NCBI GenBank assembly: GCA_039923855.1
Contig: JBDTBW010000007.1
Span: forward strand, 8,189-72,188
DNA from: 66-474 sp039923855
Lineage (GTDB): Bacteria > Pseudomonadota > Gammaproteobacteria > Xanthomonadales > Rhodanobacteraceae
Reading direction: 5' to 3'
Length of the DNA: 64,000 bases
Shown one piece after another: positions 48,568-57,526 of this stretch. The position numbers were made by a program, and so were the translations under genes. Below the pieces are notes generated by a model, which saw nothing but the letters and a program-made list of their open reading frames with translations, was not told the DNA's origin and searched no databases. How positions within the stretch are numbered: position 1 is the stretch's first letter; each line of letters begins with the position of its first letter.

Positions 48568-48978
48568 ATGAGCTTCGCCAAAGATTTCAAGGCTTTCATC
48601 CTGCGCGGCAACGTGCTCGATCTGGCGGTGGCCGTGGTCATCGGCGCCGCGTTCGGCAAGATCGTCACATCGCTCGTCAACGACATCATCATGCCGCCGA
48701 TTGGTCTTGCGCTGGGTGGCGTGGATTTCTCAAATTTGAAATGGATGTTGAAGCCGGCCGACAACACCAACCCGGCGCACAAGATCGCCGAGGTTTCGAT
48801 CAATTACGGCGCCTTCATCAATACCATCATCGCGTTCCTGATCATCGCACTGGCCATTTTCATCGTGATCAAGTTGGTCGAGCGCGTGATGCCGAAGAAA
48901 GTCGAAGCGCCAGCGACGCCCGCGGACGTGGTGCTGCTGACGGAAATCCGCGATTTGTTGAAGCAGCGTTCGATTTGA
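48568..48978 (+). CDS. mscL: Large-conductance mechanosensitive channel
   Basis: A 136-aa protein matching MscL along its length (E. coli 136 aa): N-terminal amphipathic helix MSFAKDFKAFILRGNVLDLA, TM1 VAVVIGAAFGKIVTSLVNDIIMPP, a periplasmic loop with GVDFSNLKWML, TM2 about 73-97, and a C-terminal helix ending LLTEIRDLLKQ. GGGAG lies 8 nt before ATG 48568. It opens under membrane tension to release solutes in osmotic downshock. A REP pair with a T-run follows. Confidence 0.97.
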   Translation: MSFAKDFKAFILRGNVLDLAVAVVIGAAFGKIVTSLVNDIIMPPIGLALGGVDFSNLKWMLKPADNTNPAHKIAEVSINYGAFINTIIAFLIIALAIFIVIKLVERVMPKKVEAPATPADVVLLTEIRDLLKQRSI

Positions 48979-48987
48979 TCCGCACTT

Positions 48988-49093
48988 CCTTCTCCCATCG
49001 GGAGAAGGCGGCGCGAAGCGCCGGATGAGGGTTCGGCTTATGCCTACGGCATGACCGGACCCTCACCCCAACCCCTCTCCCAAAGGGAGAGGG
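48988..49093. repeat. REP pair, types T2 and T1 inverted
   Basis: CCTTCTCCC-atc-GGGAGAAGG with the tail GGCGCGAAGCGCCGGATGAGGG; about 25 bp; then CCGGACCCTCACCCCAACC...CCTCTCCC-aaa-GGGAGAGGG followed by CTTTTATC. The last hairpin plus T-run could also work as the mscL terminator on plus. Confidence 0.85.
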
Positions 49094-49103
49094 CTTTTAT
49101 CAT

Positions 49104-49646
49104 ATGCCCATCGAAATCCTGCAAGCCGACATCACACGACTCAATATCGACGCCATCGTCAACGCGGCGAATGAAACCTTGCTTGGTGGCGGCGGCGTCG
49201 ATGGCGCGATCCATCGCGCCGCCGGCCCGCGCTTGCTGGAAGCCTGCCGCGCATTGCCCGAAATGAGTCCCGGCGTGCGTTGCCCGACCGGCGAGACACG
49301 CATCACGCCGGGTTTCGGTCTGCCGGCGCGCTGGGTGATCCACACCGTCGGACCGGTCTGGCGAGGCGGCGACACCGGCGAACCACAATTGCTTGCGGCG
49401 TGTTACCGCAACGCGCTCGCATTGGCGCGCGAACACGCGATCGACAGCATCGCATTTCCCGCCATCAGTTGCGGCGTTTACGGTTATCCGCGCACCGCCG
49501 CCGCGACTGTCGCATTGACCGTGATCGACCAACAAACCGGTTTGACCCGCACGCCCCGGCGAATCGTCATGTGCGCATTCGATCGCGAAATGCTGGACCA
49601 CTACCGCGCCGCCGCCGGCAAATTGCACATCGCGATTGCTGATTAG
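49104..49646 (+). CDS. Macro-domain protein (YmdB-like ADP-ribose hydrolase)
   Basis: A 180-aa single macro domain. NAANETLLGGGGVDGAIHRAAGP (about 19-41) holds the ADP-ribose-binding Asn and the Gly loop; GETRITPGFGLPARWVIHTVGPVW and SIAFPAISCGVYGYP complete the pocket. YmdB relatives hydrolyse O-acetyl-ADP-ribose and remove mono-ADP-ribose from proteins or nucleic acids. Its stop overlaps the batD stop on the other strand by 4 nt, so the genes are tail-to-tail. Confidence 0.92.
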   Translation: MPIEILQADITRLNIDAIVNAANETLLGGGGVDGAIHRAAGPRLLEACRALPEMSPGVRCPTGETRITPGFGLPARWVIHTVGPVWRGGDTGEPQLLAACYRNALALAREHAIDSIAFPAISCGVYGYPRTAAATVALTVIDQQTGLTRTPRRIVMCAFDREMLDHYRAAAGKLHIAIAD

Positions 49647-51370
49647 GGATAAAGCGGCGGCAATCCGTCATCGGCGTGCGCGGTTTGCGCGCGAGCTTCG
49701 TGCCAAATAATTCCACGTTCAAACACGCGCGCGATCCCCTCGCATGCCGCCGCCGCGTCGCCGCCTTGCCAGCGCGCACGCTCCAGCGCATCCAGCGCTT
49801 CGCGCTGGGCGGGCTCGGCCAACGCATCGCGCAATTGCCCGAGATTATGCAACCCGGGTTTCGTTTCACGTGCCCAGTCCAGCAATGCGTGTTCGCAAGT
49901 TGTCGCATCATGACGGCGCGCGGCGTGCAGTGCGCGTTGGCGCAGCTCTCGTTTGCCGGCGCGCGGTCCAGCAATGCTATCCAGGGAATCGGCGTGAGCG
50001 CGTTTCTGGCGCCTGAGCCACCACCACGCCAGCGCTGTCAGCACAATCGCCCATGGCGCGAGGCTGGCGAGCGCGACGATTCGCCAAAGCGAAGCCCCGC
50101 GGCGACTTGCCGCGTGCGCGACAACACCCCCCGACGACGCATTCGCGCTTGATATCGTGGGCGCAATTGGCGGCGTGGCATTACCAGCCGCCGCACCCGT
50201 CACCTGCAGCACCTGCTGCAGAATACGCGCTTGCGCCGCGTGGTCATGCGCCACGTCCCACCAGTTCAGGGTGATCGTGGGAATGATCAGCGCGCCATTC
50301 CGGCCCGGCACGATTGCGAAACCTCGGATGCGCGTGCCATGCAACCAGCCGCCGTCTTGTCGCGTGGTGTCCTGGCTGCGATCCGGATACACGCGCGCGC
50401 CGTCGATCGGCGGCAGTTGTGGCTCCGGAAGACGCTGCGCGGTTACGCCGACCGCGTCGATGCGCAATGTCAGCGTCAGCGGCTCGCCGACGCGCGCGTT
50501 GCCGTCCGCGGGCAAGCCATCGAGTTTCAATTGCACCGATTGCACGGGCAGCCACGGCATACCAGCGCCGGCCGGGATCGCGCGCGCATCCAGCACGATG
50601 TCGTCGGCGCGCGCCTCCAGCGGTTTGCCATCGCCGAAGAAGCTGTCGAAGATGCCATTCGCGTTGTTGGTATCCAGCATCTGTCCCTGAAACCCGGGGC
50701 CGCGCACCACGATGTTGCCCGCGTGCTGCGGGATCAGCGCGTAGTGTCGTTCGATAACTTGATACGTCTGACCGCCGCGTTGTGTCGAAAAGCGCGTGTC
50801 GCTGTCGAGATGGATCATCCGTGCGTCATCAGCTTGCGGATCATCCAGTTGGCCGCCCGTCAGCCCGGATGCGTAGTACAGTCGCAACGTGTAGACGATC
50901 TGCTGACCGACGTAGGGCGAGGTGGCATCGACGCTCGCTTCGAGAAAGGCCGGATCGCCGGGCGTGCCTTGCGCGCCGCTGGGCGCGGATGCAACGTGCA
51001 GGATCAGCGACGGCGTCGGCGAACCGCCGACGATCAGAGACGGCACGGTCAGCGTGCCCGCGCGTTTGGGCCGCAACGCGATGCCCAGTTGCGTGCTGCT
51101 ACTCGCGGCGCCGTTGACGAGCTGCACGCTGCTGGAACTGGACGTGCCGAGCACGTCGAAATCACTCTGCAAAGGCGACAGATCCGGCGTGCCATTCAAT
51201 GCGCCAGCGCCCTCGATGTTCAAGGTCACGGTGTCGCCGAGCGCAACGTGATCGCGATCGAGAAACGCACGCAACCCGTGCCCGGGGACCGCCGCTTGCG
51301 CAAGCGCCATCAATGCCAGCAACGCGCAAAACACGATGAAACGTTTCGTGACCGGACGCCAGCCATTCAT
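49643..51370 (-). CDS. batD: BatD-like exported protein
   Basis: A 575-aa protein: signal peptide (about 8-27, VTKRFIVFCALLALMALAQA), tandem beta-rich oxygen-tolerance (BatD) domains (about 30-400), a TM (about 447-467, LWRIVALASLAPWAIVLTALAWWWL) and a cytosolic helical tail with conserved LRQRALHAARRHD. BatD family proteins pair with VWA proteins and MoxR ATPases in envelope stress systems. The start overlaps batBC by 4 nt. It is the last gene of the operon. Upstream frame extension is excluded as a shadow of batBC. Confidence 0.88.
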   Translation of the reverse strand: MNGWRPVTKRFIVFCALLALMALAQAAVPGHGLRAFLDRDHVALGDTVTLNIEGAGALNGTPDLSPLQSDFDVLGTSSSSSVQLVNGAASSSTQLGIALRPKRAGTLTVPSLIVGGSPTPSLILHVASAPSGAQGTPGDPAFLEASVDATSPYVGQQIVYTLRLYYASGLTGGQLDDPQADDARMIHLDSDTRFSTQRGGQTYQVIERHYALIPQHAGNIVVRGPGFQGQMLDTNNANGIFDSFFGDGKPLEARADDIVLDARAIPAGAGMPWLPVQSVQLKLDGLPADGNARVGEPLTLTLRIDAVGVTAQRLPEPQLPPIDGARVYPDRSQDTTRQDGGWLHGTRIRGFAIVPGRNGALIIPTITLNWWDVAHDHAAQARILQQVLQVTGAAAGNATPPIAPTISSANASSGGVVAHAASRRGASLWRIVALASLAPWAIVLTALAWWWLRRQKRAHADSLDSIAGPRAGKRELRQRALHAARRHDATTCEHALLDWARETKPGLHNLGQLRDALAEPAQREALDALERARWQGGDAAAACEGIARVFERGIIWHEARAQTAHADDGLPPLYP

Positions 51371-53271
51371 TGCCCGACGTCCTCGGGCGCTTGTCCATTG
51401 CGGCGCTGCCATTCGAGCAGAAACTTGCGCCGCAGCAGCGCACCGGGATCGTCCGGTACCGCGTTCAACATCGCGCGTTGCTGCGGATCGAACTTGCCCT
51501 CGTCCCGCGTCTGCTCGGCGCCGAGCGCGAAAGCGTGTTGTTCCTGACCGCGACGTGACGATTGCCGAGCGGCATTGGCCTGGGTCTGCCCCGTCGCACG
51601 TTGCGCCAATTCCTGTCGCAATGCCTGTTGCGCGCGTTGCGCCTGTTCGCGTTGGCGCGCGTCTTCGTTCTTCGATGCGCCGCTGTCGCCGGCGCCGGTA
51701 TTGCCATCCATCGATTGGTCGGCCGACTTTCCGGAGTTGCCGGAAGCCTCGCCGCTCCTTCCATCTTGTCCGGCTTGCGCGCTGTTTTGCGTCGCACTTT
51801 GCGCGTCCTGCGCACCGCTTTTCGATCCCGGTGATGATTTCGTATTCGACGATGAACCGGATTGACCAGAGGCGGAGGGTGAAGGATTGCCCTGTTTGCC
51901 GTTGTTGCCTTGCCGCCCCTGCTGCTGCGGATGACGTTTCATCCACGCCAACACCGCATCGCGGTTGGCGCGCGCGTCGGCCATGTCCGGCGCGTCTTGC
52001 AGCGCCTTGTCGTACGCCGCGATCGCCTGCGGGTAGTGGCCACCTTTCGCCAGCGCGTTGCCCAGATCGTATTGCGCTTGCGTGCCATCCTTGTTCGCGA
52101 AATGTTTCGCCGCCGCGGAGAAATCGCCACCGCGATATGCCGCCGCGCCGCGCAGCAGCGGATCGCGCGCCGATTTTCCGGCCGCCGCGTAATCGCCGCG
52201 TTGCAATGCGCTCGCGGCGCGCTGGTCGGGTCTGGCCCACAATTCATCCCATGCGGAAGCGCGCGCGTGCGGCGCGACCAGTGCCAACGCCAGCACGCAC
52301 AACCAGCCGCGGCGGAACGCCAACGCCGCCAGCGGCAGCAACGGCAGCAACAGCCACGCGCCGCCGTCGCGCCACAGTTGCGCCGATTCGCGGCTATCGG
52401 CGCTGCCTTGGACGGTGCTGGGGGCGCCCAGCTCCGCGACGCCGCTGCCGTCGGTTTGCAGCGGTGCATAGCGCCCGCCGCCAGCTTGAGCGAGTTCGCG
52501 CAACGCCGCATCGTCTCGTTGAGCGAGGCGCACGCCGCCGTCCGTACCGTGCGCGAAGCCGCTATCGGTCGCTGGCACCGGCGCACCGGCCAGTGTACCG
52601 ACGCCGAGCACGTCGACGCGTACACCCTCCGCGCGGGCCTTGCGCGCGGCGTCGATCGCGGCGCCATCGGCATCGTCGGTGGCCAGCACGATATCTCCGC
52701 CGCGCACCTGCGCCTGCCGCAACAGCGCCACGCCCTGCGCGATCGCGCGCGACGCGTTGTTGCCTTGCACCGGCATGGTGTCGGGACCCAGCGCGTCCAG
52801 CAGATTGAGCACCGTCTGCTTGTCGGGTGTCAGCGGCGCGACCACGAACGCATCGCCGGCGTAGCCAATCAGCGCGGTGCGCGCATCGCCCGCGGCATCC
52901 AGTAGATCGCGCACCGCGTAACGCGCGCGCGTCATGCGGTCCGGCTTCATATCCTGCGCCAGCATGTCGTTCGATAGCGAAAGCGCGACCACCCGCGCGG
53001 CGCCGTTGGCGTACAACGGTACCGGCGCGCGTTGCCATGCCGGACCCGCGAGCGCGGCGACCGCCAGCAACCACGCGATCGCAGCGAGAATCGACGCGAG
53101 CTTCCGTCGCGCATCGGCATCACTCACCAGGTATGGCAACAGCGTCGCGTCCGCCAGTTTTTCCAATGCGGCGCGGCCGCCGCCGCTGCGCGCCAGCGCG
53201 ATCAGCAACAACGGCAACGGCAGCAGCGCCAGCCACCACCATGGCCGCAGAAAATGCAGGGTAAGATTCAT
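51367..53271 (-). CDS. VWA-domain plus TPR protein (BatB/BatC fusion)
   Basis: A 634-aa protein. TMs at about 10-25 and 58-75, a VWA domain (about 88-280), a TM around 325-345, then TPR repeats (QYDLGNALAKGGHYPQAIAAYDKAL and LQRGDYAAAGKSARDPLLRG) and a long low-complexity Gln/Ser/Gly tail. This joins BatB and BatC in one chain. The MIDAS position reads VALSLSNDMLAQDM where D-x-S-x-S is expected, so the first metal ligand is missing and metal-dependent adhesion may be lost. Coupled to batA and batD by 4-nt overlaps. Confidence 0.87.
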   Translation of the reverse strand: MNLTLHFLRPWWWLALLPLPLLLIALARSGGGRAALEKLADATLLPYLVSDADARRKLASILAAIAWLLAVAALAGPAWQRAPVPLYANGAARVVALSLSNDMLAQDMKPDRMTRARYAVRDLLDAAGDARTALIGYAGDAFVVAPLTPDKQTVLNLLDALGPDTMPVQGNNASRAIAQGVALLRQAQVRGGDIVLATDDADGAAIDAARKARAEGVRVDVLGVGTLAGAPVPATDSGFAHGTDGGVRLAQRDDAALRELAQAGGGRYAPLQTDGSGVAELGAPSTVQGSADSRESAQLWRDGGAWLLLPLLPLAALAFRRGWLCVLALALVAPHARASAWDELWARPDQRAASALQRGDYAAAGKSARDPLLRGAAAYRGGDFSAAAKHFANKDGTQAQYDLGNALAKGGHYPQAIAAYDKALQDAPDMADARANRDAVLAWMKRHPQQQGRQGNNGKQGNPSPSASGQSGSSSNTKSSPGSKSGAQDAQSATQNSAQAGQDGRSGEASGNSGKSADQSMDGNTGAGDSGASKNEDARQREQAQRAQQALRQELAQRATGQTQANAARQSSRRGQEQHAFALGAEQTRDEGKFDPQQRAMLNAVPDDPGALLRRKFLLEWQRRNGQAPEDVGQ

Positions 53272-54254
53272 GCCGGAACCTGTCGGCGTGGCCGCAACGC
53301 GCGCCAAGGAACCAGCAGACAGGATAGCAAGAGTGCCGCGCCAAGCGACCATGGATAACGCTCTTCGCGCGGTCGCAACAGCGCCTTGCCGCGCGCCAGC
53401 GGCTCCAGCGCATCGATGCTGCGATAGGCGTCGGCGAGTTGATCGGCATCCCCGGCGTGGAAAAATTTTCCGCCGGTTTCGCTGGCGATTTTGCCGAGTG
53501 TGTCGGTGTCGAGATTTTCGTCCGGCGCCGGCAGGCGCAACCCGAATACGCTCAAGGTTTCGCCACCGGACGAACCTATGCCGATGGTATAGATGCGCAC
53601 TCCCGCCGCCGCGGCGAGTTTGGCCGCATCGAGCGGCGCGACATTGCCCGCGGTATTGACGCCATCGGTCAGCAACACCAGCACACGCGAACGCGCCGGC
53701 AATTTCGACAAGTGCCTCGTCGCCAACACGATCGCATCGCCGATCGCGGTCTCGCGGCCGGCCAACCCGATCGCCGCGCCGTCGAGTTGCTTCGCCACCG
53801 TGGCGACATCGAAAGTCAACGGCGTCAGCAGATAGGCGTTGCTGCCGAACAGCACCAAGCCGACTTCGTCGCCCTTGCGCTGCGCGATAAAATCGCCGGC
53901 GATCGCCTTGACCGCGGCGAAACGGCTGACAATATCCGAGCCCATCGGCATGTCCTCGATCGCCATGCTGCCCGAGCAATCCACCGCAAGCATCAGCGCG
54001 CGTCCGCTGCGCGCGAGCGCTTCCGGCGGCGCGAGTTGTTGCGGGCGCGCGGCGGCGGTGACCGCCAGCAACCACGCCAATGCCGCGAGCCAGACGCGCC
54101 AGCGATAGCCGCCACCACTCTTAGGCGTGTTCGTCAATTTGATGCGATGGGGTAACCGCAAGGCGACACTGGACGGCGCGGGCGGCAGCGCGTGTCGCAA
54201 CAGCCATGGAAGCGGCAACATCAGGAACACCCAGGGCCACGCAAAAGTGATCAT
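53268..54254 (-). CDS. batA: VWA-domain membrane protein (BatA-like)
   Basis: A 328-aa protein: TM1 (about 5-20), TM2 (about 50-68), a VWA domain (about 80-285) with intact MIDAS DCSGSM at ALMLAVDCSGSMAIEDM, Thr in LAGRETAIGDAI and Asp in LLTDGVNTAG, and a C-terminal TM (about 302-320). ATG 54254 overlaps the preceding gene by 4 nt. In Bacteroides and Francisella the Bat/MoxR systems support stress tolerance; the exact role is unresolved. Confidence 0.9.
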   Translation of the reverse strand: MITFAWPWVFLMLPLPWLLRHALPPAPSSVALRLPHRIKLTNTPKSGGGYRWRVWLAALAWLLAVTAAARPQQLAPPEALARSGRALMLAVDCSGSMAIEDMPMGSDIVSRFAAVKAIAGDFIAQRKGDEVGLVLFGSNAYLLTPLTFDVATVAKQLDGAAIGLAGRETAIGDAIVLATRHLSKLPARSRVLVLLTDGVNTAGNVAPLDAAKLAAAAGVRIYTIGIGSSGGETLSVFGLRLPAPDENLDTDTLGKIASETGGKFFHAGDADQLADAYRSIDALEPLARGKALLRPREERYPWSLGAALLLSCLLVPWRALRPRRQVPA

Positions 54255-54784
54255 GGCGCCGATACGCCCGCGTTGTTCGGTCGCAATACACCGACACCTC
54301 GGCGCCTGCCGCGGACTCGCAATACCCGTCCGCACCACACACGCGCCGCGGCGAGCAAAGCGGTCGCATCGAGCGAGGGATGCGCGCGATACGGCGCATC
54401 GATCAAATGACCGAGTTGTTCGCAGGTGAAAGCTCCGGGCCCAAAACGCTCGAGAAAATTCCGCCACGTCGCGCCTTCACTGGCTGCAGCAGCGGGTTCG
54501 ATGGTCAAGGCAATGCGGCGCAATAACCGCGACACGCCCGCGGCGAGCGCAGCATCGTCGCGGTCGCGCGCATGACGCACGGCCAGCGCATCGAGTTCGC
54601 CGCGCGCTGCGCGCAACGGCCGTCGTCGCCGGCTATAACGCGGCACCAGCATCGCGCTCGCGATGATCGACACCAGAATCATCAGAGCGAGCAACCACCA
54701 GCCCGGCGCGGGCGGCCACCACGAAACCGGCGGCACGTGGATGTCGCGCAACACCGGACCGCTGTTGGCAGGCAGGCCCGTCAT
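54251..54784 (-). CDS. DUF4381-family membrane protein
   Basis: A 177-aa protein. The N-terminus LRDIHVPPVSWWPPAPGWWLL followed by a TM (about 28-46) is typical of DUF4381; the rest is a helical cytosolic domain (RGELDALAVRHARDRDDAALAAGVSRLLRRIAL; GATWRNFLERFGPGAF). In moxR operons this protein lies between DUF58 and BatA; function unknown. Both ends overlap neighbours by 4 nt. The C-terminal 25 residues are Arg/Gly-rich. Confidence 0.85.
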   Translation of the reverse strand: MTGLPANSGPVLRDIHVPPVSWWPPAPGWWLLALMILVSIIASAMLVPRYSRRRRPLRAARGELDALAVRHARDRDDAALAAGVSRLLRRIALTIEPAAAASEGATWRNFLERFGPGAFTCEQLGHLIDAPYRAHPSLDATALLAAARVWCGRVLRVRGRRRGVGVLRPNNAGVSAP

Positions 54785-55707
54785 CGCGGTTTGGGATTCA
54801 GCAACGCGGCGATTGCGGGCGCCGGGTCTTCGCCGGTGGCGATCCGGCGCCAGTGAACGCCGCTTGTATCGCAGACGGTTGCCAAGGCGCGATGGCCTGC
54901 GCCCAGCATGTCGCGGAAACGCAATCGCGCGGCGGCGCTGTGAAAGTCCGCGCTGACACGGCCACTGGTTGTCTCGAAGGCATAGCTGCCGGGAGCCGGC
55001 GGCATCGATTCCAGCGCGTCGACGACGATCAGCACCCGCACCTCGACGTGTTTGGTCAAACGCGTCAAGGTCGCGCGCGCGCGCGCGTCGCAGCATTGTC
55101 CGTCGGAGATCAGCAGCACCCGGCTTCCCGGCAACGACAGTCGCCGCGCGCGTTGCAACGCGCCGGAAAGGGGTTCAGCTTCCTCGCTCCCGCGTGCGTC
55201 CCAACGCGCCATGGCGCCCAGCACACCCAAGGCGCCGCGCACACCGCCATGCGGCGTCACCGCGTCACGCACGCCGCCGAATGCCAGCGCACCGACGCGA
55301 TCGCCGCCGCGCACCGCGCTCCATGCGGCAATGGCCGCCGCGCGCGCGGCCTGCACGGATTTGAAGCGAACGCGCGTGCCGAATCGCATCGTCGCGTGGG
55401 TGTCGATCAATAGCAACAGGCTGCGCTCGCGTTCCTCGCGGAACAATTTGGTATGAGGCTTGCCGCTGCGCGCGGTTCGGCGCCAGTCGATCGCGCGCGC
55501 GTCGTCGCCAGCCTGGTACGCGCGCGATTCGGCGTAATCCATGCCGCGCCCGCGCAGATGCGTGGTGTGCGCACCGGCCATCGCGGTGCGCGTCTTCGCC
55601 GCGCCCGCGCGCAATCGCAACGCCTGCCCGCGCAAGGCGATCAGCTCACGCAAATCGATTTGCGTGAGGCCGTCGGCGTTGACGGGGTGGACTGCTTGAT
55701 ATGGCAT
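54781..55707 (-). CDS. DUF58-family protein
   Basis: A 308-aa protein with the DUF58 core GRGMDYAESRAYQAGDDARAIDWRRTARSGKPHTKLFREE, then a VWA-like fold with a degenerate MIDAS (LLLIDTHATMRFGT). No TM, as in the shorter DUF58 class. ATG 55707 is chosen; TTG 55716 is a possible but weaker start. DUF58 proteins accompany MoxR AAA ATPases and probably act as their substrates or adaptors. 220 bp of palindromes separate it from moxR. Confidence 0.88.
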   Translation of the reverse strand: MPYQAVHPVNADGLTQIDLRELIALRGQALRLRAGAAKTRTAMAGAHTTHLRGRGMDYAESRAYQAGDDARAIDWRRTARSGKPHTKLFREERERSLLLLIDTHATMRFGTRVRFKSVQAARAAAIAAWSAVRGGDRVGALAFGGVRDAVTPHGGVRGALGVLGAMARWDARGSEEAEPLSGALQRARRLSLPGSRVLLISDGQCCDARARATLTRLTKHVEVRVLIVVDALESMPPAPGSYAFETTSGRVSADFHSAAARLRFRDMLGAGHRALATVCDTSGVHWRRIATGEDPAPAIAALLNPKPR

Positions 55708-55760
55708 TGAGTTCAAACTTGGCCCACCGATTCCGTACAGAACTTCGATGAGTTACCGGT

Positions 55761-55877
55761 CGTCGCCCCGGCGCAGGCCGGGGTCTGCTGGCGACGCGAC
55801 TCATTCATGCGTTATCGCCACGGGATTCCGGCCCGGCCGAAGGCCGGTCTATCCTGAGCTTGTCGAAGGGCCGAAAT
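55761..55877. repeat. Two extragenic palindromes between DUF58 gene and moxR
   Basis: First: CGTCGCC (55761-55767) with GGCGACG (55790-55796), inner CCCCGGC with GCCGGGG. Second: ATTCCGGCCC (55825 on) with GGGCCGAAAT (55868 on), containing GGCCGAAGGCC and CCTGAGCTTGTCGAAGGG. Located inside the operon, so they may lower expression of the distal bat genes relative to moxR. Confidence 0.6.
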
Positions 55878-55926
55878 GACGTAGCATAGGGGGCTCTTGC
55901 CATCCTCGGCTTTCGATTCCCGGCGC

Positions 55927-56979
<1,053 letters not shown>

Positions 56980-56984
56980 GTCTA

Positions 56985-57274
56985 GGGCCTGTTAACAATT
57001 GCCCAAGCGAGCCGCGTTGCTTTCGCAGCGGTTGCCAGACAAGACGCGCGCCACCGTGCCATAGCCATTCTATGGCCAAGGCGCGCAACGCAGTATGGCG
57101 GCCGCTGCGGAGCAACCCTTCGGGCCGTGGCCCTTTGCCGGCATGGCTGCGTTACCGCTCGCTTATGTATCGACATACACCTCACTCGCTGTGCCTTGCC
57201 CTGCCGGCAAAGGGCCAAGCCTGCCCCGGACTTGATCCGAGGGCGCGACCGTTTGGGTAAGTGTTGGCAGGCCC
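56985..57274. repeat. Nested-palindrome extragenic element with inverted ends
   Basis: The outer arms 56985-57006 and 57253-57274 are complementary at 18 of 22 positions (GGGCCTG and CAGGCCC at the ends). Inside: a perfect 16-bp pair TGGCCCTTTGCCGGCA (57128-57143) with TGCCGGCAAAGGGCCA (57202-57217) that loops around TGTAT-cg-ACATACA; CCATAG-ccatt-CTATGG; TTGCTTTCGCAGCGG with CCGCTGCGGAGCAA; and a TGCCCCGGACTTGATCCGAG palindrome also seen in A1 and A4. Possibly a distant member of family A. Confidence 0.72.
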
Positions 57275-57476
57275 AATAGTTGACCACAACCGGGCGCAAA
57301 AGTTTGTCGTCATCCCGGCCAGGGGTGAGACGTCGCGCTTGCGATCTGCTGGGGGCAGATCGCACGGCGGCGAACGCCCAGAGCATGGATTGCGCAGGGC
57401 AGGAGCAACACGGCGAGAAATGGATGTCGAGCCGATGTTGCCCGGGACCCAGAACCAGGGACGGAAAAAATCCGAC
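57275..57476. other. Intergenic remainder downstream of pilQ
   Basis: No gene is supported. It contains one strong hairpin, GCGATCTGC (57341-57349) with GCAGATCGC (57355-57363), of unknown role. Confidence 0.5.
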
Positions 57477-57506
57477 AAAAAAGCGGCGCGGTTGCCCGCG
57501 CCGCTT
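57477..57506 (-). terminator. Rho-independent terminator of the pil operon
   Basis: On minus: stem AAGCGGCGCGG with CCGCGCCGCTT (57481-57506), then TTTTTT, 20 bp after the pilQ stop. A textbook terminator and the expected end of the pilMNOPQ transcript. Confidence 0.88.
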
Positions 57507-57526
57507 CTAGTCCCGTTGACGATCGG

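Noticed and set aside
51371..52240. Extension of batD upstream to 52240 and of batBC to 54075
   Set aside because: Both are out-of-frame readings of the neighbouring bat genes; the 4-nt overlaps and signal peptides mark the real starts.
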